Below are positions 7,874 through 15,713 of a stretch of 64,000 nucleotides of DNA, piece after piece. A program made the position numbers and the translations under genes. Under the pieces are notes generated by a model. The model did no database searches, was not told the DNA's origin, and saw nothing but the letters and a program-made list of their open reading frames with translations. Position 1 is the stretch's first letter. The number at the start of each line of letters is the position of its first letter. Origin of the DNA: Lewinellaceae bacterium (GTDB taxonomy: Bacteria; Bacteroidota; Bacteroidia; Chitinophagales; Saprospiraceae); contig JACJYN010000003.1 of assembly GCA_020636095.1 (NCBI GenBank), positions 124,001 to 188,000 on the forward strand, written 5' to 3'.

Positions 7874-9667
7874 ATGGATTTCAGGCGCCTTTTTGACATT
7901 CTTCCGTATCAGCAGGCACGCTTCCCCAATGCGGTAGCGCTTGCCTGTAAAGAAGGTATTGAATGGCAAAAGTACTCAACGGCAGCCTGTATCGAGGAGG
8001 CCAACCGAGTCAGTGCAGGGTTGATGGCCCTCAACCTCAAGCTGGGTGATAAAGTAGCCATCCTCACCGAACGGGGTAGCCCCCGATGGGTTTTCCTCGA
8101 CTTTGGGATGCAACAGATCGGTGTCATTCCCGTACCCATCCACGCTTCCTGCAGCCGGGAAGAGCTGCTCTTTATCCTGAACGATGCCGCAGTACAGTAT
8201 TGTATTGTCGCCAACCGCGAATTGCTGGACAAGGTGAAGGCCCTGCAACCAGAAGCCCCGGCGCTGAAAGGCCTGTTCACGCTCCAGGCCCTACCGGATG
8301 CTCCCGGCTGGAATGATCTTATTGTCGAGCCAACTGCCCGGCACCTGGAGGCGCTTCAGGGGTTGCGCGCCGCTATCCACGAAGACGACCTGGCCACTAT
8401 CATATATACTTCAGGAACGACCGGAGAGCCCAAGGGTGTCATGCTTTCTCACAGAAATATTGTCAGCAACATCAAAGCCACCATTACGCTAATACCCATA
8501 GATTACAGCAAGCGGGCAGTGAGTATTTTGCCGCTGAGCCATATTTTCGAGCGCATGGTTACCTTTACTTATTTGGCCGTCGGCGCCTCCATATACTATC
8601 TGAGCCAACAGGAAAATGTACCGGATTTTATCCGGGAAGTGAGGCCTCATTATTTTACAGCCGTTCCCCGCTTTCTGGAAAAGGCCTACGACGAAATACT
8701 GGAGGGCGCCAACCAACGCCCCTTAATATTGAAACGCCTCATCTTATGGGCGATATCCGTTGGTGAACAATATAAGGAAAGGGGGCAGTTCCGGGTACTC
8801 TACTGGTTCAAGCTGCAACTGGCCAGCCTGCTGGTGTTCTGGTATTGGCGCCGTCAGCTGGGGGGGCAGGTAGAAGGCATTATTGTCGGTGCGGCCGCTT
8901 TACAACCGCGCCTGGCGCGACTTTTCACCGCTGCTGGCATCCCCGTTCGGGAAGGCTACGGCATGACCGAAACCTCCCCCGTGATCTCCTTCAACCGCTT
9001 TGCACCCGGAGGAACCCGCTTTGGAACGGTCGGTATTCCCATACCCGGGCTGGAACTCAAAATCGACGCCCCGGAAGGCGAAGAGGAAGGCGAAATTCTG
9101 GTCAAAGGCCCTAACGTTATGATGGGTTATTACCAACGAGCGGACGCCACCGCTGCCATTTTTACTGAAGACGGCTGGCTTCGCACCGGCGATATCGGCA
9201 AACTCACACACAGACGCTTCCTGCAGATCACCGGCAGGAGGAAAGATATTTTTAAAACCTCGGGAGGCAAATACATCGCTCCTCAGGAGATCGAAACGCT
9301 ACTTAAAGCATCCCCCTACATTGAAGAGTGCCTGGTGCTGGGGTTCCAGCGCCCCTTTGCCACGGCCCTGGTGATGCCCAATTTCAACTTGCTGCAAAGC
9401 TGGTGCGAAGAGCACGGCATTCACTGGACGGCCCCGCAGTTTATGGTGCACAACCATAAGGTAGTTCAATTTATGGCTGAGGAGATCGAAAAGGCCAGCA
9501 TAGGATTACCTGGCTACAAACGCATCCGAAATTTCCATCTGCTCCACGAACCCTGGTCACCGGAAACCGGCGAACTAACGCCCACCCTGAAGGCCAGGCG
9601 AGATGTCATTCTCGAAAAATTTAGCAGGGAAGTGGATGCCCTTTACGAACAAGGTAGCAGAATTTGA
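7874..9667 (+). CDS. AMP-forming long-chain acyl-CoA synthetase (first of tandem pair)
   Basis: A 597-residue adenylate-forming enzyme that activates a fatty acid with ATP and loads it on CoA. The signature IIYTSGTTGEPKGVMLSH lies near residue 176, followed by the YGMTETSP motif, the hinge-region GWLRTGDIG and the C-terminal GRRKDIFKTSGGKYIAPQE, all intact. Overall form matches the FadD15/long-chain ligase group common in Bacteroidota. It lies 65 bases upstream of a paralogue on the same strand, so the two are probably co-transcribed. Actual chain-length preference cannot be read from the sequence. Confidence 0.9.
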   Translation: MDFRRLFDILPYQQARFPNAVALACKEGIEWQKYSTAACIEEANRVSAGLMALNLKLGDKVAILTERGSPRWVFLDFGMQQIGVIPVPIHASCSREELLFILNDAAVQYCIVANRELLDKVKALQPEAPALKGLFTLQALPDAPGWNDLIVEPTARHLEALQGLRAAIHEDDLATIIYTSGTTGEPKGVMLSHRNIVSNIKATITLIPIDYSKRAVSILPLSHIFERMVTFTYLAVGASIYYLSQQENVPDFIREVRPHYFTAVPRFLEKAYDEILEGANQRPLILKRLILWAISVGEQYKERGQFRVLYWFKLQLASLLVFWYWRRQLGGQVEGIIVGAAALQPRLARLFTAAGIPVREGYGMTETSPVISFNRFAPGGTRFGTVGIPIPGLELKIDAPEGEEEGEILVKGPNVMMGYYQRADATAAIFTEDGWLRTGDIGKLTHRRFLQITGRRKDIFKTSGGKYIAPQEIETLLKASPYIEECLVLGFQRPFATALVMPNFNLLQSWCEEHGIHWTAPQFMVHNHKVVQFMAEEIEKASIGLPGYKRIRNFHLLHEPWSPETGELTPTLKARRDVILEKFSREVDALYEQGSRI

Positions 9668-9732
9668 GTTTATTTTTTAATATCTATTTTGTCATCATTC
9701 ACAATATTCCTAACCATACACTCTATTGAGAC

Positions 9733-11559
9733 ATGGAACCCAAACGGCTTTTCGATTTCATCTATTACCAACAGGAAAACCATCCGCTTCAGGAAGCTTT
9801 TGGCGGCCGGAAAGATGGGCAATGGCAGTACTACAGTACCGCCGAAACCATTGAGCGAGCCAATAAGGCCAGCCGGGGCCTGATCAAATTGGGCGTGCAG
9901 CCCGGCGACAAGATTGCCGTTGCCGTTTATCAAAACCGGCCGGAATGGGTCGCCCTTGATATTGGCATTCAGCAGATCGGAGCGATCAACGTACCGGTTT
10001 ACCCTACTATCAGCCCGGGAGAATACGAATACATTTTCAACGATTCAAAAGCAAAATACTGCTTTGTCGGAAAAGACGACCTCTACGACAAGGTCCACAA
10101 AGCGCAAAGTAACGTCCCCTCTCTAAAAGAGGTATACACCCTTGACCGGCAGGAAGGCAGGCCTTACTGGGAGGACATCTTCTCTGACGAAGGCCAGGAA
10201 GAAGTGGAGCAGCGCAAAGCAGCGGTTAGCCCGGATGAGCTGGCCACCCTGATCTATACTTCCGGCACCACCGGCGCTCCTAAAGGAGTGATGCTATCAC
10301 ACAACAATATTGTGAGCAACGTACTGGCCGTAAAGCAAATTTTTCCGGTTGGCCCGGGCAATACCGTGCTTAGCTTTCTGCCCCTCTGCCATATCTTTGA
10401 GCGCACCGCGCTCTATATGTACACTTACACAGGCCTGCGAATCGCCTTCACCGGAACCGAGAATCTCGGCGGTGACGACGGCGACCTCAAGGCCGTCCAG
10501 CCCCATTTCTTCACCACCGTTCCCCGCCTGCTGGAAAAGGTATACGAAAAAATATACAACAGGGGACTGGAGCTTTCCGGTATTTCCCGAAACCTGTTCT
10601 TCTGGGCGCTCAGCCTGACCGATGATTACGAATACGACAAGCAATATACCGGCCTGGCCGCCATCAAGCTAAAAATAGCCGACAAGCTCATCTTCAGCAA
10701 GTGGAGGGAGGCGCTGGGCGGCCGTGTCCAGGGCATTGTCACCGGTGCGGCGCCCTGCCCGGTGAAGATGGCGCGGGTATTCTCCGCAGCCGGCATCCCT
10801 ATACGCGAAGGATACGGCCTCACCGAGACCTCGCCCGGCCTGGCCGTCGGCCGCTTCGATCCGGGAGGCGCCATGCTGGGAACCATCGGCCCGGCTATCG
10901 ATAAGGTAGAACTAATGATCGATCCCTCTTCCGGCCAGTACGGGGAAGGAGAGGGAGAGATTCTGGCCAAAGGCCCGAATATCATGATGGGCTATTACAA
11001 CAAGCCCGAAGCTACCGCCGAAGTGATGAAGGAAATCGATGGAGAACAATGGTTCTGCACCGGTGATGTAGGCAAATTGTTGAAAGGGGCCGGAGAGCGG
11101 TATTTTTTGCAGATTACAGACCGGAAGAAGGAGTTGTTGAAGACATCAGGCGGCAAATACGTTGCTCCGGCCCCGATAGAAAACAAGCTCAAGGAAGATT
11201 TCCTGATCGAACAGGTGATGGTCGTTGGCGAAAGCCGCAAATTTGTCTCTGCTCTGATCCTCCCGGCTGAAGAGGCCCTGCGCGACTGGTGCCAGCACAA
11301 GGGCCTGGAGTGGTCGTCGCTGGAAAATGCGATTCAACAACCGGAGGTGATCCAAAAATACCAAAGGATCATAGATAAATACAACCCTCTGTTCAGCAAG
11401 GTAGAACAGATCAAGAAGTTCAAGCTATTGTGTGAAAACTGGGAGCCCGTCAAAACGGACGGCACAGAAGCAGAGTTGACACCAACGATGAAGCTGAAAA
11501 GGAGAGTGATCCGGGACAAACATCAGGGCGACATCGAGGCGATCTACACAGAAGCCTGA
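9733..11559 (+). CDS. AMP-forming long-chain acyl-CoA synthetase (second of tandem pair)
   Basis: A 608-residue paralogue of the preceding ligase. It carries LIYTSGTTGAPKGVMLSH, the sequence REGYGLTETSPGLAVGR, FCTGDVGKLL and ITDRKKELLKTSGGKYVAPAP, so adenylation and thioesterification motifs are complete. Length and motif order match FadD15-like long-chain-fatty-acid CoA ligases. The two copies are clearly related throughout but differ enough in the substrate-facing middle section that they are unlikely to be a recent duplication. A strong hairpin follows the stop codon. The role is probably fatty-acid uptake/activation or membrane-lipid recycling. Confidence 0.9.
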   Translation: MEPKRLFDFIYYQQENHPLQEAFGGRKDGQWQYYSTAETIERANKASRGLIKLGVQPGDKIAVAVYQNRPEWVALDIGIQQIGAINVPVYPTISPGEYEYIFNDSKAKYCFVGKDDLYDKVHKAQSNVPSLKEVYTLDRQEGRPYWEDIFSDEGQEEVEQRKAAVSPDELATLIYTSGTTGAPKGVMLSHNNIVSNVLAVKQIFPVGPGNTVLSFLPLCHIFERTALYMYTYTGLRIAFTGTENLGGDDGDLKAVQPHFFTTVPRLLEKVYEKIYNRGLELSGISRNLFFWALSLTDDYEYDKQYTGLAAIKLKIADKLIFSKWREALGGRVQGIVTGAAPCPVKMARVFSAAGIPIREGYGLTETSPGLAVGRFDPGGAMLGTIGPAIDKVELMIDPSSGQYGEGEGEILAKGPNIMMGYYNKPEATAEVMKEIDGEQWFCTGDVGKLLKGAGERYFLQITDRKKELLKTSGGKYVAPAPIENKLKEDFLIEQVMVVGESRKFVSALILPAEEALRDWCQHKGLEWSSLENAIQQPEVIQKYQRIIDKYNPLFSKVEQIKKFKLLCENWEPVKTDGTEAELTPTMKLKRRVIRDKHQGDIEAIYTEA

Positions 11560-11591
11560 TTTGCCGCACATGCACCCACTCAATTGAGGGC

Positions 11592-11628
11592 CCGGGAAGG
11601 CATTTCCTCACTGGAACTGCCTTCCCGG
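11592..11628. terminator. Bidirectional hairpin between convergent genes
   Basis: Perfect 11-base arms CCGGGAAGGCA (11592-11602) and TGCCTTCCCGG (11618-11628), with a further TTCC/GGAA pairing inside the loop, sit between the plus-strand acyl-CoA ligase and the minus-strand small peptide gene. No T-run follows on either strand, so it may stabilise or separate the converging transcripts rather than act as a classical intrinsic terminator. Confidence 0.5.
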
Positions 11629-11635
11629 AAACGCA

Positions 11636-11761
11636 TTAACCTCCCAGGAATTTAAAATTCCACTGATAGATACCTACCACCAGAATGATGAATAATAACA
11701 GGCCTATAAAAAAGTACATCAGGCAGTAGCCTTTACTTCCAGCATTCTTTATGTCAGACAT
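11636..11761 (-). CDS. Small single-pass membrane peptide (41 aa)
   Basis: A 41-codon frame starts with ATG at 11761 and ends with TAA at 11636-11638. The translation begins MSDIKNAGSKGYCLMYFF, continues with an uninterrupted hydrophobic stretch of about 18 residues (from Y16 to I31), and ends in QWNFKFLGG, so it looks like a one-helix membrane protein with a polar N-terminus. AGGA precedes the ATG closely. It lies 52 bases downstream of the PpiD-like gene on the same strand and could be its operon partner. No named family is recognised, and a chance frame cannot be excluded, but the charge and hydrophobicity pattern is convincing. Confidence 0.45.
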   Translation of the reverse strand: MSDIKNAGSKGYCLMYFFIGLLLFIILVVGIYQWNFKFLGG

Positions 11762-11813
11762 TCCTAGCGCTATTTAACTGGGTTAACAAAATCCCTTTTT
11801 CGACATAAAAATA

Positions 11814-13919
11814 TTAATAAAATCGAGAGCGGTTATCTTCAATAGCCGCATTTTTCTTCATGGCCTGTATCAGCTGGCCTGGCACCTGGCTGCGGACCGG
11901 AGCGGCAATACTGCGGCGCAACTGTGGAATATTGGTGGCTTGCCCAGCTTGCGGCTTCCGCATCACTTTGATAACGAAGACACCACTTTTGCCGATTACC
12001 GGCTTGGATACCTGCCCTTCCTCCATAGTGAAGGCTTTGCCAATCACCTTGGGTTCACTGCCCAGGTTGGGCAGGAAGGAAGCATTAAAAATGACATTGC
12101 GGGCGGTATCGACCTGAGTACTGAAGTTGCCGGCGATGGCTTCCAGGTTGTCGCCCTGTATCCGTTGAACGATCATTTCTCCCTTCTTTTCGTTGATCAC
12201 CAGTTGCTCGATCTCATCTTTGATATTGTCTACCGAAGGAAGCCCGGCCGCTTGTACACTCTTCAGCCCGGCCACAACGTACTTATTAGTGTAGTAATCG
12301 ACGGGGTCCTGGAAACCGTAAATTTCTGGAGAAACATCTCCTTCGCTAGCATTGAAAGCCCAGCGCACGATATCCCGGGATGCCTGTCCGGCGCCGAGAG
12401 CGCCTACCGTAAAATCATTCTTCTTAAGCCCAGTGGAAGTTTCCAGTTCCAGCCCTTCAGCCTCAACCGATTGGGCCATTTCTTTCAGGCTACGGTTCTT
12501 CCCCACAAAGGCCAGGGCACGCTCATACACATCATTTTGAGTATCTTCTGAAGGCACGATGCGCTCCTCAATGAAAGCCACTTTGACACGCTCCGTACTA
12601 CTGGCGCTGCGGCTAAGTACTTCTATAAGGTGCCAGCCAAAATCAGAGCGCACTTTGTACAACTGCCCTACCTGGCCCGTAATGAAGAGCACTTCATTGT
12701 ATTGAGGAACAAATTGGTTGGGCGTTACATTCTCGTATTTTCCTCCTTTGCTGGCGCTGCCAGGGTCCTGGCTGAACTTAATCGCCAAAGAATCAAAAGT
12801 AGCCACGCCGGTAAGCAGCAGGTTCTCAAGGCTGTCGATGGTTTTCTCGGCGGCGGTGAATTTCTGAGGCGTATCCGCGCTGATCAGGATGTGGCGGGTA
12901 TCCGCAGAATCGGCCAGGGTAGCCCGGGCGAGGACTTTCATAGCCTTATAGCTGCCTTGTTCCACATAAGGCCCATAAACCGACCCAACCGGAATGCTTA
13001 AGGCCGTATCGGCAACCGCCGGGCTGAGCTCATCCTTAGATAAATAGAATCCGTTGATCGAACCGTAATTGCGTTCAACGAATGCGGAATCGTTTTCGGC
13101 AGCTTCAAAGTCAGGAATGAGGCTGACAATTTTTTCCCGCAGCTTTGCAGAGTCCGTTACAGTCGGAAGAACATTAAAAACCGTATACTCCAGTTTGCGG
13201 GTTTCTTCCTCCTGCCGATAGCGCGCTTTATTCTGTTCGAGGTAATTTTTATAGTCTGCATCGCTAAGCGTAATCTCCGTATTATCGATCTCATCGAAAG
13301 GAACTTTAACATAAGCCATGTCAAGCGACACGTTCTGATCCTGGTAGCCCATCTCAGCCATCCAGGTAGGGGTATAAATGGCTTTTGTCACCATAGCATT
13401 GAGCTTGCTCTGGAGGCGCTCTTTTATAATCTCCTTTTCCTGATGAGACCAGAAAGCCCTCATTTGAGGGTCCGAGAAAGTGCCATTTTCGATGGCTGTT
13501 TTAATCTGGTTCAGCTGCTGGAAGTTAACCTGCCGCGTATTGGGATCCGTAAACCGCTGGCGGATCACCGGGCTGGGGTTGGCGCCAAACTGGAGGTCCA
13601 TCAGCTCTGACTTACTCACGCCAAGGCCGAGGGCCTTCGCCTCATCCTGAACGATGGCTTCCTCTACGAAATAGTCCCACAGCTGCTTGCGGCGGCTGAA
13701 CACTTCGCCACCGGAATTGCCATACAATACCTGCTCTACCCGGTTGAACTGGTTCCAGTCCAGTTTTTGCCCGTCAATCTCGCCCACCGTTAACTGGGAG
13801 CTTCCAAAAACGCTCTGCTGGCCGGAGGTCATATCCATGATGATAAACCCGCCAAGGCCAAGGCCAATCAACACGATGAGCAGCCAGGAGTTTTTCCGAA
13901 TTTTGCTTATCAAAGCCAT
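11814..13919 (-). CDS. PpiD/SurA-type peptidylprolyl isomerase chaperone
   Basis: A 701-residue membrane-anchored periplasmic folding factor. A short cytoplasmic N-terminus (MALISKIRKNS) is followed by a transmembrane helix at about residues 12-31, then a SurA_N-like chaperone region (VGEIDGQKLDWNQF... VSKSELMDLQFG), and near residues 340-440 a parvulin domain recognisable by DTRHILIS, FDSLAIKFSQDPGSASKGG and SDFGWHLIEVLSR. A second, degenerate parvulin-like part follows. The architecture equals PpiD, which helps outer-membrane and secreted proteins leave the Sec channel. Large size is usual for Bacteroidota. It is followed on the same strand by a small membrane peptide gene. Confidence 0.88.
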   Translation of the reverse strand: MALISKIRKNSWLLIVLIGLGLGGFIIMDMTSGQQSVFGSSQLTVGEIDGQKLDWNQFNRVEQVLYGNSGGEVFSRRKQLWDYFVEEAIVQDEAKALGLGVSKSELMDLQFGANPSPVIRQRFTDPNTRQVNFQQLNQIKTAIENGTFSDPQMRAFWSHQEKEIIKERLQSKLNAMVTKAIYTPTWMAEMGYQDQNVSLDMAYVKVPFDEIDNTEITLSDADYKNYLEQNKARYRQEEETRKLEYTVFNVLPTVTDSAKLREKIVSLIPDFEAAENDSAFVERNYGSINGFYLSKDELSPAVADTALSIPVGSVYGPYVEQGSYKAMKVLARATLADSADTRHILISADTPQKFTAAEKTIDSLENLLLTGVATFDSLAIKFSQDPGSASKGGKYENVTPNQFVPQYNEVLFITGQVGQLYKVRSDFGWHLIEVLSRSASSTERVKVAFIEERIVPSEDTQNDVYERALAFVGKNRSLKEMAQSVEAEGLELETSTGLKKNDFTVGALGAGQASRDIVRWAFNASEGDVSPEIYGFQDPVDYYTNKYVVAGLKSVQAAGLPSVDNIKDEIEQLVINEKKGEMIVQRIQGDNLEAIAGNFSTQVDTARNVIFNASFLPNLGSEPKVIGKAFTMEEGQVSKPVIGKSGVFVIKVMRKPQAGQATNIPQLRRSIAAPVRSQVPGQLIQAMKKNAAIEDNRSRFY

Positions 13920-14025
13920 CTCTACATCTGGTATTTAATAAATTCAATATCGATACGTTCATTTCTGCAACCCTGGTTCAGGGGCAGAGAATCCTTTGGC
14001 GAAACTCATTTTCGCTAAAGAGTCG

Positions 14026-14062
14026 CAAAGATAAGATTACATTTGAAAAAATCCATGCAAAA
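14026..14062 (-). promoter_or_regulatory. Possible promoter of the ppiD-like gene
   Basis: On the minus strand TATCTTTG (14026-14033) matches the TAnnTTTG -7 box exactly, with TTTTG at 14058-14062 as a possible -33 element. The spacer of 24 bases is longer than the usual 19-21. It would give a leader of about 100 bases. Confidence 0.4.
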
Positions 14063-14117
14063 GTAGACGGATTGACGGCTAATTCCAAACTTCCCAGCAA
14101 GTTATACCTGACTCGAA

Positions 14118-14156
14118 GAGGGAGTGGCACAGGCGAAGGGGCGCCGTGCCTCCCTC
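14118..14156. terminator. Stable hairpin after the radical SAM gene
   Basis: GAGGGAGTGGCAC (14118-14130) pairs with GTGCCTCCCTC (14146-14156) with one bulged base. It begins about 40 bases after the minus-strand radical SAM stop codon. No T-run follows on the minus strand, so termination is only possible, not clear. Confidence 0.35.
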
Positions 14157-14194
14157 TATCCTTCTCTTTCCCTGCCCAAACTTTCCTTCCCCAT

Positions 14195-15220
14195 TCAAGC
14201 CCAAACCTTACACCCCTCCGTACAGTTGGTGCAAATATCGATCCGGCCGCGCCCTTTCAGCAATTCCCGCCGGAAAGCCTGGTAAGCCGGCCCTTGCCAC
14301 AACTCGGCAAACCCCTGCGCCTTAAGGTCTCCCAATTGATGGCGGGCATCTTTATCAAAACAGCAGGGAACTACCTTGCCATCCCAGGTGACCACACATG
14401 AGTGCCATAATTTCCAGCAATGGTTGAGCAATTGATTTTTTACGCGGTAGGCGCCGTCAGGCTGCCGTTGATAGCGGGCGTATCGCTCATTCTCAGGAAT
14501 GAGGGGGTTCCCGTTCTGATAGTCATAGACCTGAGCGGTTTTGAGCTTCACCTCGTCGATGCCGATCTCTCTGGCCAGCCGGTACACCTCGGATATCTGG
14601 TGCTCATTGGGGCGCACGACCAGAAACTGAAAAATGAGGTGGGGTTTTGAGGCGCGCAGCTTTTTTTTCATGGCCACCACATTGCGGGCGCCCTGAAGCA
14701 CCTGCTCCAGATTGCCTCCTTTCCGATAGCTCTCATATACCTCCTGGGTCGTGCCGTCAACGGAAATGATGAGGCGGTCAAGCCCCGACTCCACCGTTTT
14801 TCGGGCATTTTCCAAATCCAGAAAGTGCCCATTGGTGGAAGTAATCGTATAGAGCCCCCGCCGATGGGCATAGTTGACCATCTCCAGAAAACGAGGGTTG
14901 ATATAGGGTTCTCCCTGGAAATAGAAAATCAGGTACACCAGATTTTGAGACAACTCGTCGATGGCCTGCCGGAAAAAATCTACCCGCAGGTTTCCGGTAG
15001 GGCGCGTGAAGGCCCGCAGGCCACTCGGGCATTCCGGGCAACGCAGATTGCAGGCAGTGGTAGGCTCTATGGAAACCGTCAACGGAAGGCCCCATTGAAT
15101 GGCAAGGCCCAGCCAGCGAGCCAGGTAATAAGAAGCCAGCACCTTTATCGCATTCCAAATGCGCCGGAAAGTCAGTTTACCTAAAAAATTCAGTGCGTCG
15201 GCAAAATGCAGTCTCATCAT
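14195..15220 (-). CDS. Radical SAM/SPASM domain protein
   Basis: A radical S-adenosylmethionine enzyme of about 341 residues. The cluster-binding motif TACNLRCPEC (Cys57, Cys61, Cys64 from the chosen start) is a C-x3-C-x2-C site. Further motifs are FQGEPYINP, STNGHFL and IISVDGTTQEVYESYR. The C-terminus has a SPASM-type set of cysteines (CVVTWDGKVVPCCFD then CTNCTEGC) that would hold an auxiliary iron-sulphur cluster. The open frame extends to 15334, but the upstream codons look unlike protein, and the ATG at 15220 (or 15232) just before RLHFADALNF is preferred. The N-terminal 45 residues are hydrophobic-amphipathic. Substrate unknown; no obvious peptide precursor lies alongside. Confidence 0.8.
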   Translation of the reverse strand: MMRLHFADALNFLGKLTFRRIWNAIKVLASYYLARWLGLAIQWGLPLTVSIEPTTACNLRCPECPSGLRAFTRPTGNLRVDFFRQAIDELSQNLVYLIFYFQGEPYINPRFLEMVNYAHRRGLYTITSTNGHFLDLENARKTVESGLDRLIISVDGTTQEVYESYRKGGNLEQVLQGARNVVAMKKKLRASKPHLIFQFLVVRPNEHQISEVYRLAREIGIDEVKLKTAQVYDYQNGNPLIPENERYARYQRQPDGAYRVKNQLLNHCWKLWHSCVVTWDGKVVPCCFDKDARHQLGDLKAQGFAELWQGPAYQAFRRELLKGRGRIDICTNCTEGCKVWA

Positions 15221-15413
15221 ATTGGCGTACATATACAGAAAGCCAGGAAAACAATTATGCGGCCCCATTCTAACGTTGGACAGCCTCGTACAACGTACAC
15301 ACAAGGTCTCCCATTGCATTCGTACATCGTACACAACTCCATCCCGTTCTGTCCAACTCTAGATGGATACCCCAATTATGCGTCCCGGCTTCCAATCGAT
15401 ACCCTAACCTTGG

Positions 15414-15614
15414 TTATCGTACTTCAAAGGTTATCTTGAGGTTGATTCGGTACTTGTGTAATTTGTTGTCCATTACGGTAACGCTTTGTTCCTGAACGTA
15501 CGCGGAACGAATGTCTTTCACGGTTTCGGAGGCTTTGGCCACGGCTTTGGCAGTTGCATCTTCCCAGCTTTTTTCTGATTCTGCCATGATTTCTAACACT
15601 TTCATTACTGACAT
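15414..15614 (-). CDS. Dodecin family flavin-binding protein
   Basis: A 66-residue protein with the full dodecin pattern: MSVMKVLEIMAESEKSWED, then a helix ATAKAVAKASETVKDI, and the strands SAYVQEQSVTVMD and KYRINLKITFEV. Dodecins assemble into hollow dodecamers that store or buffer flavins (FMN, riboflavin) in the cytoplasm. The open frame reaches 15662, but the ATG at 15614 gives the normal family length. It is downstream of the large surface cassette on the opposite side of the radical SAM gene, with no clear operon partner. Confidence 0.88.
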   Translation of the reverse strand: MSVMKVLEIMAESEKSWEDATAKAVAKASETVKDIRSAYVQEQSVTVMDNKLHKYRINLKITFEVR

Positions 15615-15713
15615 AAAACTAGTTTTTGGTAAAAAATCATTTGTTTCCTGGTCATTAAACAAATACTGTAGTGAAAATGTGGGCGCCAGAGCTTGTTTTT
15701 GAGTTTTTTCTTT

